From the NCBI GenBank assembly GCA_902556205.1, contig CACDVH010000006.1, forward strand, positions 19,396-83,395: a DNA stretch of 64,000 nt, written 5' to 3'. This stretch comes from an uncultured Gammaproteobacteria bacterium (GTDB lineage Bacteria; Pseudomonadota; Gammaproteobacteria; PS1; Pseudothioglobaceae). A program made the translations under genes and the position numbers. Position 1 is the first letter of the stretch. Each line of letters starts with the position of its first letter. Positions 43,208 through 52,997 of the stretch are shown in pieces. The notes below the pieces were generated by a model. It ran no database searches, had not been told where the DNA came from, and worked only from the letters and a program-made list of their open reading frames with translations.

Positions 43208-45379
43208 ATGATTTCACCACCAATTGCAAATGGACTGAATGAAAAACAGCATCAATCGGTTACTTTATCCGAAGACAGCAACGCTTTAATTCTTGCTGGT
43301 GCAGGAAGCGGAAAAACGCGAGTTCTGACGCATCGAATTCATTACCTAGTATCTGAAAAAAATCATCACTCTGATGATATTCTCGCTGTCACCTTTACAA
43401 ATAAAGCTGCCAACGAAATGAAGGAAAGGCTGAGTGAACTTCTATATCAACCCATAGGTAGAATGTGGGTTGGCACCTTTCATTCACTCGCACATAGGCT
43501 TTTACGAACACACGCAATTGATGCTAATCTCTCGCCCACCTTTCAAATTCTTGATGCACAGGATCAATATCGAATAATTAAGCGCCTTATGAAGGAGAAT
43601 AGCATAGACGAGAGCAAGTTCCCTATCAGAAAGGTTCAGTGGTTCATCAATCAACAAAAAGATGAAGGGATAGAGCCTCAAAGTATTAATGTGGGCTATA
43701 ATTTTTTTGTCAAGCAAAGTGCTAAGGTTTTTGACCTCTATGAAAAACACTGCCAAGCGAATGACCTAGTTGATTTTGCTGGCCTTTTAGTGAAGAGCTA
43801 TGAGCTACTGAAAAACAATCAAAACTTACTAGGGCATTATCAAAAAAAGTTTAAACACATTCTAGTCGATGAGTTCCAAGATACCAACCGCATACAATAT
43901 CAATTTATAAAAATACTTCATAACGAGAATAATCATATCTTCTGTGTAGGTGATGATGACCAGTCGATCTATGGCTGGAGAGGAGCCAGAATTGAAAATA
44001 TACAAAAAATAGAAAATGACTTTAAACCCATAGAGGTTATCAAGCTTGAACAAAACTATCGGTCTACGGGGAACATTTTAAGCGCCTCAAATGCGCTGAT
44101 TGCTAACAACCAAAATCGACTTGAAAAGTCTCTATGGACAGAGTCTGGTGATGGTGACTTAATCAATGTTTTTAATGCTAGGACTGAAACTGAAGAATCT
44201 CATTATGTCGTCAGTGAAATTGAAAACCAGTTTAATCAGGGAAGGAACCTGAGTGAGTGCGCTATACTCTATAGATCTAATGCCCAGTCAAGGGTTTTTG
44301 AGGAAGCTCTAATCAGGAGAAATATCCACTACAGAATATATGGTGGGTTACGTTTTTTTGAGAGAGCTGAAATTAAAAATGCCATGGGTTACGTTCGCCT
44401 TACTGAAAATACTTCTGACAATATTGCTTTCGAGAGAATTGTGAACTTTCCAACACGCGGCATTGGGTTATCGACCATTGAAAAAATAAGGTCCCATTCA
44501 GTTGAAAACCATACCGATTTATTCCAATCTTCTTTAGCAATCAAAGACTCTCTTGCTTCGAGAGCATCTAACGCCCTCACAAACTTTATTCACTTAATCG
44601 AGTCAATGACAGACGCCGTCGACAGTCTTGATCTAAGCGAGAAAGTTGATACTATTCTAATTCAGTCAGGACTCATGAACCATTACTCAAACGATAAAAC
44701 TGACAAGGCAGGAAGTAAAAAAGAAAATCTAGAAGAACTGGTGACCGCTGCCAAGCAGTATGTTCACGAAGAAGAGAGCGAAATGAGTGAGACTGAAGGA
44801 TTCATTGCCCTTGCAACACTTGATTCTAGCGGTGACTCTAAACCTGACAATAATGAGTGCGTTCAACTCATGACGGTACACTCAGCAAAGGGGCTGGAGT
44901 TTCCAGTTGTCTTTCTGGTTGGTCTAGAAGAGGATTTATTCCCCTCAAGGCAGAGTAAGGATGAGCCTCATTTACTTGATGAAGAAAGAAGGCTCTGCTA
45001 TGTTGGAATGACTAGAGCGATGTCCTCATTAACCCTTTCCTATGCAAGTAGACGCTTCATCCATGGACAATCTTTCTACTCGATGAACTCAAGGTTTTTA
45101 GATGAAATTCCTAGGAGTTTTTTAAACTATATTAAAAATCCCAATAGTGATTCAGTAATAACATCATTTGAGGATGTAAAAAACCCTCCCCAAAAAAGGG
45201 TATCAAGTTCTACAGATTCTATCTATGCTATTGGCCAGGTTGTCAGTCATGCTAAATTTGGAATAGGAACCATAATGAACTATGAGGGAAGCGGGGATTC
45301 GATGCGCCTTCAAATCAAATTCCAAAAAGTAGGCACAAAGTGGCTAATTAGCTCCTATGCTAAGCTAGAAATTGTTTAG
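43208..45379 (+). CDS. uvrD: UvrD/PcrA-type DNA helicase II
   Basis: This superfamily 1 3'-5' helicase works in nucleotide excision and mismatch repair. The 723-residue protein has the ordered motifs LILAGAGSGKTRVL (Walker A), VTFTNKAANEMKERL, HILVDEFQDTNRIQY (Walker B), FCVGDDDQSIYGWRGA, KLEQNYRST, MTVHSAKGLEFPVVFLVG and RRLCYVGMTRA. A Tudor-like C-terminus (GQVVSHAKFGIGTIMNYEGSG) is typical of UvrD and PcrA, separating it from Rep. Its stop overlaps that of the convergent rhodanese gene by 4 bases. Confidence 0.95.
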   Translation: MISPPIANGLNEKQHQSVTLSEDSNALILAGAGSGKTRVLTHRIHYLVSEKNHHSDDILAVTFTNKAANEMKERLSELLYQPIGRMWVGTFHSLAHRLLRTHAIDANLSPTFQILDAQDQYRIIKRLMKENSIDESKFPIRKVQWFINQQKDEGIEPQSINVGYNFFVKQSAKVFDLYEKHCQANDLVDFAGLLVKSYELLKNNQNLLGHYQKKFKHILVDEFQDTNRIQYQFIKILHNENNHIFCVGDDDQSIYGWRGARIENIQKIENDFKPIEVIKLEQNYRSTGNILSASNALIANNQNRLEKSLWTESGDGDLINVFNARTETEESHYVVSEIENQFNQGRNLSECAILYRSNAQSRVFEEALIRRNIHYRIYGGLRFFERAEIKNAMGYVRLTENTSDNIAFERIVNFPTRGIGLSTIEKIRSHSVENHTDLFQSSLAIKDSLASRASNALTNFIHLIESMTDAVDSLDLSEKVDTILIQSGLMNHYSNDKTDKAGSKKENLEELVTAAKQYVHEEESEMSETEGFIALATLDSSGDSKPDNNECVQLMTVHSAKGLEFPVVFLVGLEEDLFPSRQSKDEPHLLDEERRLCYVGMTRAMSSLTLSYASRRFIHGQSFYSMNSRFLDEIPRSFLNYIKNPNSDSVITSFEDVKNPPQKRVSSSTDSIYAIGQVVSHAKFGIGTIMNYEGSGDSMRLQIKFQKVGTKWLISSYAKLEIV

Positions 45380-45789
45380 CCTTGAGACCAAGGCATACCA
45401 TCATTTCGCCAGCCATTTAGATTTCCACGATGATCGTTCTCATCCAAGTCCCCCTCGAAGCCACTAGCAACATGAGAAACACATGTAAAGCCTTTGCTTT
45501 GAAGACACTTTAGAGCCTCATTAGACCTGAATCCACTTCTACAAATAAGAATAAGCTCTGTGTCCATCGCATCACTTCGATTACTCAGTTCAGCGATTAC
45601 AGAGGCATAAAAAGTATCTGGGTCAGACTCTAAATCTGGCTCATCAAACCAAGGAATCAGAATTGAGTTCTCTGGAAAACCCACATACTTATGTTCAGCT
45701 CGGGTTCTCACATCAATCAAAACTGCCTCAGGATTCTTATTCATTCGCTCAACAGCCGTTTTTGGAAGTAGGTTTCTTTTATAACTCAT
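45376..45789 (-). CDS. Rhodanese-like domain protein
   Basis: This single-domain rhodanese of 137 residues shows EAVLIDVRTRAEHKYVGFPENSILIPW, the active-site loop LICRSGFRSNEALKCL with the persulfide-forming Cys, and a C-terminal HVASGFEGDLDENDHRG-NLNGWRNDGMPW region. Small rhodaneses carry sulfane sulfur in thiosulfate or sulfide metabolism and in tRNA thiolation. It is a lone minus-strand gene, 32 bases after rlmD. The specific sulfur donor is unknown. Confidence 0.88.
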   Translation of the reverse strand: MSYKRNLLPKTAVERMNKNPEAVLIDVRTRAEHKYVGFPENSILIPWFDEPDLESDPDTFYASVIAELSNRSDAMDTELILICRSGFRSNEALKCLQSKGFTCVSHVASGFEGDLDENDHRGNLNGWRNDGMPWSQG

Positions 45790-45821
45790 TTTATTTCCTG
45801 ATATTTTTAAATAATGATACT

Positions 45822-47150
45822 CTAAGGTTGCTTTTTTCGAACAAAAAGTGCGATTGACTCAACATGAGCAGTCTGAGGAAACATGTCCATAACGCCAGCG
45901 CTCTCTAAGGAAAATCCTAAATCAATTAGCTTTGCAGTATCTCTTGCCAAGGTTGCTGGGTTGCATGAAACATAGACGAGTCTCTCAACTTTGAGCTTAG
46001 GTAAAAGCTCAACAATTTCTATGGCGCCAGTTCTTGCTGGATCAATCAATGCTTTATTGTATGTCTTACCTCTGAACCATTCAAATCCTGTCACATCTTC
46101 GAAAAGGTCTGCCTTATAAAACGATGCATTAGTAATATTGTTCACTTTAGCGTTTTCTTTTGCTCTCTCGACAAGACCCTTATCCCCTTCTATACCAACA
46201 ACACTATTCACATACCTTGAGATCGGGAGTGTGAAGTTGCCAAGACCACAAAAAAGATCAATGACATTATCATTTTTAGTTAAATTGAGGAGATCTAATG
46301 CCAGATCAATCATTTTTTTGTTGAGTTCAAAATTAACCTGAGTGAAGTCATTAGGAAGGAAAGACATTTCAATTGAGTGGCCTGGAAGCGAGTATGTCAA
46401 CTGAACTGAGTCTTGGAAAGGTTTAATTGTTTCTAAACCTCCACTCTGTAGGTACCATGTAATGGATAGTTTTTTTGCATACTCAGCAAGAACCTTTTCA
46501 TCATTATCATTTAATGGCTGAAGGTGCCTTAAGATTAAAATTGTATCTTGCTCAGCAATCGCTACTTCAATCTGAGGAATTTGCTCTTTAATACTAAGCG
46601 ACTCAATGCAATCAGAGAGTAGCTCAAGGTTGTCACCTAGGGAGGGATGCAAAACTTCGCATCGACTCATAACTGTAACAAATGAAGATTTTCTCTCTCT
46701 GAAGCCAACTAGAACTTTCTCTTTTTTAGCAACATAACGAACTCCCAAACGGGCTTTTCGGCGATAGCCCCAACTCTCAACTTGAATTGGCTCTAACCAG
46801 TTTTTTGGTTGAACTTTTGCCTGTCCTGAAAAGGCACTTTGAAGCCAATCATTTTTTGCATTAATTTGATTTACACTAGATAGGTGTTGAAAGGAGCATC
46901 CACCACATATTCCATACACCGAGCACTTTGCCTCGATTCTGTCAGGAGAGGACTCAATGACTTCAACGACATCAGCCTCCTCATATTTAGCGCGAGATAG
47001 AGTTCTGGAGGCTATAACCTTTTCGCCTGGTAAGGCGCCCCTAGTAAAAATTACTTTGTTGTCAATGTGAGAGATGCCTCTTCCTTCATGAGAAAGAGAC
47101 TCAATCTGAATTTCATAGACTTTAGGTTTTAACTTTCTTCTTCTAGACAT
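45822..47150 (-). CDS. rlmD: 23S rRNA (uracil(1939)-C5)-methyltransferase RlmD
   Basis: RlmD methylates U1939 using SAM. The 442-residue protein has an N-terminal TRAM domain (EIQIESLSHEGRGISHID), the 4Fe-4S-binding motif CSVYGICGGCSFQHL with a fourth Cys further on, and the SAM motif VIDLFCGLGNFTLPIS. The catalytic segment LVYVSCNPATLARD contains the nucleophilic Cys. It overlaps glcF by 8 bases, so it is probably transcribed with the glycolate oxidase genes, an unusual but apparently functional arrangement. Confidence 0.93.
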   Translation of the reverse strand: MSRRRKLKPKVYEIQIESLSHEGRGISHIDNKVIFTRGALPGEKVIASRTLSRAKYEEADVVEVIESSPDRIEAKCSVYGICGGCSFQHLSSVNQINAKNDWLQSAFSGQAKVQPKNWLEPIQVESWGYRRKARLGVRYVAKKEKVLVGFRERKSSFVTVMSRCEVLHPSLGDNLELLSDCIESLSIKEQIPQIEVAIAEQDTILILRHLQPLNDNDEKVLAEYAKKLSITWYLQSGGLETIKPFQDSVQLTYSLPGHSIEMSFLPNDFTQVNFELNKKMIDLALDLLNLTKNDNVIDLFCGLGNFTLPISRYVNSVVGIEGDKGLVERAKENAKVNNITNASFYKADLFEDVTGFEWFRGKTYNKALIDPARTGAIEIVELLPKLKVERLVYVSCNPATLARDTAKLIDLGFSLESAGVMDMFPQTAHVESIALFVRKKQP

Positions 47151-48297
47151 CCAGAAGTTCCACCCAATGCTTCACGGGAATAGAGCTTCCTTTTTGAAGG
47201 TGCATTAAACATCCAATGTTGCTTGTTACTATCATGTTAGGTTTTGAAGCATTTAAATTTTCAATCTTGTTGTCTCTAAGCTGGTTTGATATTTTAGTCT
47301 CAAAAATTGAGTATGCACCGGCAGATCCACAACAAATATGAGAATCCTTGACAGTTTTTTTAATATATCCAAATTGAGATAGTATTGATTCAACTAAACC
47401 GCCAAGCTCTTGTCCGTGCTGCATGGTACAAGGCTCATGATAAGTGACATTTAATTCTGATAGATTGAGACCACTCAAATCCATGGTTGAGAGAAATTCA
47501 GCGATGTCTTTGGTTTTTGATGAGACAAATAACGCCTTTTGAAAATACGGGTCAGAACTTTTAAAGAGCTTCGGATAATCCTTAATCATCACCCCGCATC
47601 CACTTGCACTAGAAATAATTGATTCTACTCCTGATTCAAGCTGTTGAGTCCAATGATCAATATTTCGTCTCACTTTTTTGAGTGCATCGTCTGTGGCTGA
47701 AAGGTGCTGGTCAAGTGCTCCACAACACTGAGACTGAGAAGACTCTAATACTTCAATATTCAGTTTGGACAATACATTCTTAATAGTATGGTTGATGTTT
47801 GGCGCAAGTGAAGGCTGAACGCAACCAGACATCAAAAGAACTGTTGAGTTTGCTTTTTCTGGCTTTGCAGATTTAGAAGTAATCTTGGAGTGACGATAAA
47901 AATACCCGATAGGCCTAAAGACTGTCGGAGATAGAAGAGTTTTTCTCACTATGTACCTATAAAGAGACTGCAACTTTCCTCTCTTAGGCTCCATGATATC
48001 TCGACCTATCTCAAGAAGCTGTCCATACTCAACGCCAGATGGGCAAGTAGTTTCACATGAGCGACAGGTCAAACATCGATCCATATGCCTCAATGATTTG
48101 AGGCTAAACTGGTTTTGCTCTAGAGCAGACTTAATTAAATAAATCCTTCCTCTAGGTGAGTCCAGTTCATCACCCAGTAACTGATACGTTGGACAGGTTG
48201 CCAAGCAGAAACCACAATGTACACAAGACTCGATAATTTGGTTTGCTTTATCTCTTGATGCATCTGAAACATTATTATTTTTTATCTCTGCATGCAT
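47143..48297 (-). CDS. glcF: Glycolate oxidase iron-sulfur subunit GlcF
   Basis: GlcF passes electrons from the flavin subunits of glycolate oxidase towards the quinone pool. The 384-residue sequence has two 4Fe-4S ferredoxin motifs (CVHCGFCLATCPTY near residue 30 and CLTCRSCETTCPSG near residue 80). Two CCG-type cysteine-rich domains follow (SQCCGALDQHL and HICCGSAGAYSIF), as in heterodisulfide-reductase-like proteins. Its start shares one base with the end of glcE. Together with glcD and glcE it oxidises glycolate to glyoxylate. Confidence 0.94.
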   Translation of the reverse strand: MHAEIKNNNVSDASRDKANQIIESCVHCGFCLATCPTYQLLGDELDSPRGRIYLIKSALEQNQFSLKSLRHMDRCLTCRSCETTCPSGVEYGQLLEIGRDIMEPKRGKLQSLYRYIVRKTLLSPTVFRPIGYFYRHSKITSKSAKPEKANSTVLLMSGCVQPSLAPNINHTIKNVLSKLNIEVLESSQSQCCGALDQHLSATDDALKKVRRNIDHWTQQLESGVESIISSASGCGVMIKDYPKLFKSSDPYFQKALFVSSKTKDIAEFLSTMDLSGLNLSELNVTYHEPCTMQHGQELGGLVESILSQFGYIKKTVKDSHICCGSAGAYSIFETKISNQLRDNKIENLNASKPNMIVTSNIGCLMHLQKGSSIPVKHWVELLDV

Positions 48298-48860
48298 TAA
48301 ACGAATACTCCGTAAGGATCAAACACATCCTTAAGTCTTTTTTCAATTTGCTTTCTCAGAGGCGAATCACCACTTCTCTTTTCAAGCCTAACGCTTCTTT
48401 CCTGGACCATCTTTTCAGGAAAGACCTTAAAACTGATCTGAGTTATCACCGCAAGCTTGCCCATCGATCCTACTAAAAGCCTTGAGACGTCATATCCAGC
48501 TACATTCTTCATGACTTGGCCACCAAAATTTAACAAATCGCCCTTCCCATTTATGATTTGCACGCCCAACACACTATCGGAAAAGTCAGATCCTGAGGTT
48601 GAGTATAAAGACCCAATCGTTTTATCAGAATTCTCTATAAAGAAAGGAAGTGCCTGATTATTCTCTCCCAAAACCTGATTAATTTCTTTTATTAAGGTTC
48701 CTGATTTAACGGTAATAACTAGCTCTTCGGGAAAATACTCAACCACTCCAGAGTAAGAAATCATGTTCAATACTTCTGAACTAGAAGCGCTTCCAAAATT
48801 TGTTATTCTAAGCTGACTTGCATTTCTAACTTTTTTTTGAATCTCTCCAATCGTTTGCAT
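48297..48860 (-). CDS. glcE: Glycolate oxidase FAD-binding subunit GlcE (compact)
   Basis: GlcE is the second flavin-binding subunit. The 187-residue product covers the FAD-binding PCMH domain: VEYFPEELVITVKSGTLIKEINQVL, STSGSDFSDSVLGVQIINGKGDLLNFGGQVMKNVAGYDVSRLLVGSMGKL and the typical end KDVFDPYGVFV. E. coli GlcE is about 350 residues, so the middle/C-terminal cap region is missing. The ends are intact, there is no sign of a frameshift, and it lies in a tight operon with a 2-base gap to glcD and a shared base with glcF. It is therefore most likely a naturally short functional form. Confidence 0.88.
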   Translation of the reverse strand: MQTIGEIQKKVRNASQLRITNFGSASSSEVLNMISYSGVVEYFPEELVITVKSGTLIKEINQVLGENNQALPFFIENSDKTIGSLYSTSGSDFSDSVLGVQIINGKGDLLNFGGQVMKNVAGYDVSRLLVGSMGKLAVITQISFKVFPEKMVQERSVRLEKRSGDSPLRKQIEKRLKDVFDPYGVFV

Positions 48861-48862
48861 GA

Positions 48863-50293
48863 TCAGAATCGCTCTAGCTCTGGGTGTGGAAGATTTCCAT
48901 GATGAACATGCATATTTCCTAATTCAGCGCATCGATGAAGCGAAGGCACCGCTTTGCCTGGATTGAGAAGTGATTTAGGATCAAAAGCGGCTTTTATTTG
49001 ATGGAAAACATCTAGCTCAGAATCACTATACTGGTAACACATGGCGTCCAACTTTTCGACACCAACACCATGCTCTCCAGTAATACTCCCTCCCACATCT
49101 ATGCAAAGTTTAAGTATTTCATTTCCAAATTCTTCTGTCTTCTCCAACTCACCTGGCACTCCTGCATCATATAAAATCAAAGGGTGTAGATTGCCATCAC
49201 CTGCATGGAATACATTAGCCACTCTTAAACTATAGTGCATTGATAGGGCATTAATTTTTTCAAGAACATCGCCCAAATGTCTTTTGGGTATTGTTCCATC
49301 CATACAGTAATAGTCTGGTGATATTCGTCCAACGGCAGGAAAGGCTGACTTCCTCCCCTTCCACAACAGAAGCCTCTCTTCCTCACTCTCTGAAACCCTA
49401 ACTGAGCTAGCCTTAGACAGTAAACTGAGCACTGTTTCCAAATCATTACTCACTAACTCATCTGACCCATCTAGCTCACATAGCAGCAATGCCTTCGATC
49501 CTAAAGGATAACCCGGTCTTGCAAACTCTTCAGAGGCCTCTATTGCAAATTCATCCATCATTTCAAGACCGGCTGGAATAATTCCATTCTTTATAATGTC
49601 GGCAACTGCATTTGCACAATCTTTAACACTATCAAAACCAGCCATAACCAACTTAGCAACCTCGGGCTTTTTAGTCAGCTTTACGGTTATTTCTGTAATA
49701 ACCCCTAACAAACCCTCCGATCCAGTCATTAATGCTAAAAGACCCAGCCCCTCATCCTGTCTCGAAAAAACTAATTCTTCACCCTCAATAGTCATTATTT
49801 TTATTGACTCGATATTTTGGACAGTTAAACCATATTTAAGGCAATGAACCCCGCCAGCATTTTCAGCAACATTACCACCAATTGTGCAAGCAATTTGAGA
49901 TGAAGGATCCGGTGCATAATAGAGTCCATACTCATCTGCAGCCTCACTAATTGCTAAATTCCTAACGCCCGGCTCAACAACGGCTGTTTGCTCTTGTGGA
50001 TTAATAGAGATGACTTTAGTCAACTTTGAGAGTCCCAATACTACACTGTCCTTTATAGGCATTGCGCCGCCAGATAACCCTGTTCCAGCGCCCCTAGTGA
50101 CGATAGGTGTATTATTTTTTCGACAAATCTCCAGCACCTTTTTGACTTGACTGAGTTCATTTGGAAGAACAACAGCTAGTGGCTTTTGCTTATAAACGCT
50201 CAACCCATCACACTCAAAAGGGCGAGTATTTTCATCACCGCTAATGACAATGTTTTTGGGTAATGACTTACTTAACTGAGAAATTATTGACAC
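48863..50293 (-). CDS. glcD: Glycolate oxidase FAD subunit GlcD
   Basis: GlcD is the catalytic flavoprotein that oxidises glycolate (or D-lactate) to glyoxylate. The 476-residue sequence has the FAD-linked oxidase PCMH motifs PIVTRGAGTGLSGGAMPI, YAPDPSSQIACTIGGNVAENAGG and TGSEGLLGVITEITVKLT. The C-terminal FAD-oxidase domain carries VANVFHAGDGNLHPLILYD and GSITGEHGVGVEKL. Translation starts at GTG (50291-50293) with an AAGG upstream. It leads the glcDEF-rlmD operon, divergent from serine-glyoxylate aminotransferase, which uses its product. D-lactate dehydrogenase activity is an alternative, but the glcE/glcF context favours glycolate. Confidence 0.93.
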   Translation of the reverse strand: MSIISQLSKSLPKNIVISGDENTRPFECDGLSVYKQKPLAVVLPNELSQVKKVLEICRKNNTPIVTRGAGTGLSGGAMPIKDSVVLGLSKLTKVISINPQEQTAVVEPGVRNLAISEAADEYGLYYAPDPSSQIACTIGGNVAENAGGVHCLKYGLTVQNIESIKIMTIEGEELVFSRQDEGLGLLALMTGSEGLLGVITEITVKLTKKPEVAKLVMAGFDSVKDCANAVADIIKNGIIPAGLEMMDEFAIEASEEFARPGYPLGSKALLLCELDGSDELVSNDLETVLSLLSKASSVRVSESEEERLLLWKGRKSAFPAVGRISPDYYCMDGTIPKRHLGDVLEKINALSMHYSLRVANVFHAGDGNLHPLILYDAGVPGELEKTEEFGNEILKLCIDVGGSITGEHGVGVEKLDAMCYQYSDSELDVFHQIKAAFDPKSLLNPGKAVPSLHRCAELGNMHVHHGNLPHPELERF

Positions 50294-50501
50294 CTTTGAC
50301 CTTCAGTTGTTATCGGTATTTCTATCATAAAGAAAATAGACCGGATCGATTTAAAATTAAATTCAAGCGGTTATGAATTTAATTACTAATATTTTTTTTT
50401 ATATCTTAGATAATTAACAAAAAATTATATCTTGTTTTTATTGGCTTTGAAGTATTGTAGTCACTGGCAGCAGGAATTTAAAACTAACCAATAAAATAAA
50501 A
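50294..50501. other. Divergent control region between glcDEF and serine-glyoxylate aminotransferase
   Basis: These 208 bases separate two divergent units that meet at glyoxylate. The region is AT-rich and contains two copies of TTATATCTT (50396-50441 area). No riboswitch-like fold or convincing -35/-10 pair was found by eye. A shared regulator is plausible but not shown. Confidence 0.4.
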
Positions 50502-51611
50502 ATGAAATCATTCCTACCACCAAAGAGACTATTAATGGGTCCTGGTCCATCCGATGTTCACAAGCGAATTTTAAATGCTATGGCCAGACAAACTATAGGG
50601 CATCTTGATCCTGCATTTATTGAAATGATGGATGAAACTAAACAGATGTTAAAGTTCGCATTCATGACTGAAAATGAATTAACAATGCCTATTTCAGCTC
50701 CAGGATCAGCGGGCATGGAGGCCTGCTTCGCAAACCTTGTTGAGCCTGGAGATAAGGTCATTGTATGTATTAATGGAGTATTTGGAACACGTATGAAGGA
50801 AAATGTCATTCGTGTTGGCGGTGAGGCAGTCATCATTAATGATGACTGGGGCAAACCGGTGGATCCACAAAAAGTTGAACAAGCTTTAATTGATAATCCG
50901 GATGCTAAAATTTTAGCTTTTGTGCATGCAGAAACCTCTACAGGGGCCATATCAGATGCAAAGCAGCTCTGTGAATTAGCCAATAAGCATAGCTGCCTAT
51001 CGATTGTTGATGCGGTTACCTCTTTGGCTGGCTCTGAGCTTAGGGTTGACGACTGGGGAATTGATGCGATCTATTCCGGCTCACAAAAATGCTTATCAGC
51101 AATGCCGGGATTATCACCTGTTAGTTTTAGTGAAAAAGCAATACACAAATTTACAAACCGAAATACGCCGGTGACAAGCTGGTTTTTAGATCTTAATTTA
51201 GTGATGGGTTATTGGGGAAAAGGTGCAAAGCGTGCCTATCACCATACAGCCCCTGTCAACACACTCTATGGACTGCATGAATCCTTAGTGATGCTGACTG
51301 AGGAGGGATTAGAAAGCTCTTGGGCGCGTCACAAAGAAAATCATTTGCTTCTCAGGGATGGCCTAAGCAAGCTTGGAATAAACTACTTAGTAGATGAATC
51401 AAGCAGACTTCCTCAGCTCAACAGCGTATATATTCCAGATGAAAGTGATGATGCAAAGGTTCGCTCAAGCTTGATGAACGACTTCAATATAGAGATTGGC
51501 GCAGGCCTTGGGGACCTTGCAGGTCAAATCTGGAGGATCGGCCTAATGGGACATACATCAAGAAAAGAAAACGTGGAGTTTTGCTTGTCAGCCCTTAAAA
51601 AGGCCTTATAA
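50502..51611 (+). CDS. Serine-glyoxylate (alanine-glyoxylate) aminotransferase
   Basis: This class V PLP enzyme transfers the amino group of serine or alanine to glyoxylate, giving glycine. The 369-residue protein shows RLLMGPGPSDVHKRILNAM at the N-terminus, FVHAETSTGAISDAK, the PLP-phosphate/Asp region SIVDAVTSLAGSELRVDDWGIDA and the Schiff-base Lys in YSGSQKCLSAMPGLSP. The C-terminal GAGLGDLAGQIWRIGLMGH carries the carboxylate-binding Arg. Serine-glyoxylate (SgaA) and alanine-glyoxylate enzymes are hard to separate by eye; the nearby malyl-CoA and glycolate genes favour serine-glyoxylate. It is divergent from glcD. Confidence 0.9.
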   Translation: MKSFLPPKRLLMGPGPSDVHKRILNAMARQTIGHLDPAFIEMMDETKQMLKFAFMTENELTMPISAPGSAGMEACFANLVEPGDKVIVCINGVFGTRMKENVIRVGGEAVIINDDWGKPVDPQKVEQALIDNPDAKILAFVHAETSTGAISDAKQLCELANKHSCLSIVDAVTSLAGSELRVDDWGIDAIYSGSQKCLSAMPGLSPVSFSEKAIHKFTNRNTPVTSWFLDLNLVMGYWGKGAKRAYHHTAPVNTLYGLHESLVMLTEEGLESSWARHKENHLLLRDGLSKLGINYLVDESSRLPQLNSVYIPDESDDAKVRSSLMNDFNIEIGAGLGDLAGQIWRIGLMGHTSRKENVEFCLSALKKAL

Positions 51612-51921
<310 letters not shown>

Positions 51922-52002
51922 CTAACCCTTATATTTTAACGTATCAGCGCTAAAATATTGATGATTTTGGGTATCATTAATCATTTTATTTCTAAGGTTA
52001 TC

Positions 52003-52995
52003 ATGCGAAAAATTTTAGCTATCTTTTCAATTCTACTTTCAAGTCTCTCATTTGGAAACCTAGAAGATGGAATCTATGCGCAACTCCAGACTTCTAAAGG
52101 TGAAATTACAGTTGAACTAGCCTACAAAAAGGCGCCCCTTACCGTAACAAACTTTATTGCTCTGGCTGAAGGCACAAAGCAGAGCAACAAAGCCCTTGGC
52201 GCGCCCTTCTATGACGGTTTGACCTTTCATAGAGTTATCGATGAATTCATGATTCAGGGCGGAGATCCTAATGGTGATGGCACAGGTGGGCCTGGTTACA
52301 AGTTTGCTGATGAATTTAGTGATCTCATGCATGATGGTCCTGGGGTTCTATCAATGGCTAACTCTGGTCCTAATACCAACGGATCTCAATTCTTTATTAC
52401 TCATGTGCCAACGCCTTGGCTTGATGGCAAGCATAGCGTATTTGGCATCGTAGTTCAGGGAATGGATGTGGTTAATGCAATTGTAAAAGGGGATACTCTA
52501 GATAGGGTCAGAATTGAGCGAGTTGGTGATGAGGCCAAACAATTTGTTGCAAATGAAGACTCGTTTAATGCATTAGTCTCTAAAGCAAACGAAGCTATTG
52601 TTGCGCAAAAAAAGCTTTATCTTCAAAACTTTGAGTCCTATGTAGTTTCAAATTTTCCTGGTGCTACTCAAGATGAGCTTGGCTACTTCACAACTATAAC
52701 TAAAGAAGGTAATGGGGATTTTGCAAGTCAAGGACAAATCGTTACTGTTGATATTGCGCTGAGCGCAAATACTGGAGAAATTATGCGTCCTCCTGGAAGT
52801 CCTATCCCTTTTCCTCTGGGTACAGGAGAGATTATCAGCATCATTGAGACGAATGTTCAAAAAATGACGATTGGTGAAGAGCGCACCGCAATAGCGACCT
52901 ATGAATCAGTCTTCGGGAGTGCGCCAAGTGGTAACATCCCGCAAGATGCCTTCTTAATTTTTGATCTTATATTAATTTCTGCTGAGGACAACTAA
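52003..52995 (+). CDS. Secreted cyclophilin-FKBP fusion peptidyl-prolyl isomerase
   Basis: The chosen start at ATG 52003 (AAGG five bases upstream) gives a signal peptide, [18 protein letters not shown]; frames from 51958 or 51961 add an N-terminus that would spoil it. Residues about 25-180 are a cyclophilin domain with [40 protein letters not shown] and [10 protein letters not shown]. The C-terminal part (about 220-330) resembles an FKBP domain: [24 protein letters not shown], then [32 protein letters not shown] and [15 protein letters not shown]. Two unrelated proline-isomerase folds in one periplasmic protein form a dual-family immunophilin. It is followed two bases later by mraY. Confidence 0.85.
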   Translation: MRKILAIFSILLSSLSFGNLEDGIYAQLQTSKGEITVELAYKKAPLTVTNFIALAEGTKQSNKALGAPFYDGLTFHRVIDEFMIQGGDPNGDGTGGPGYKFADEFSDLMHDGPGVLSMANSGPNTNGSQFFITHVPTPWLDGKHSVFGIVVQGMDVVNAIVKGDTLDRVRIERVGDEAKQFVANEDSFNALVSKANEAIVAQKKLYLQNFESYVVSNFPGATQDELGYFTTITKEGNGDFASQGQIVTVDIALSANTGEIMRPPGSPIPFPLGTGEIISIIETNVQKMTIGEERTAIATYESVFGSAPSGNIPQDAFLIFDLILISAEDN

Positions 52996-52997
52996 AT

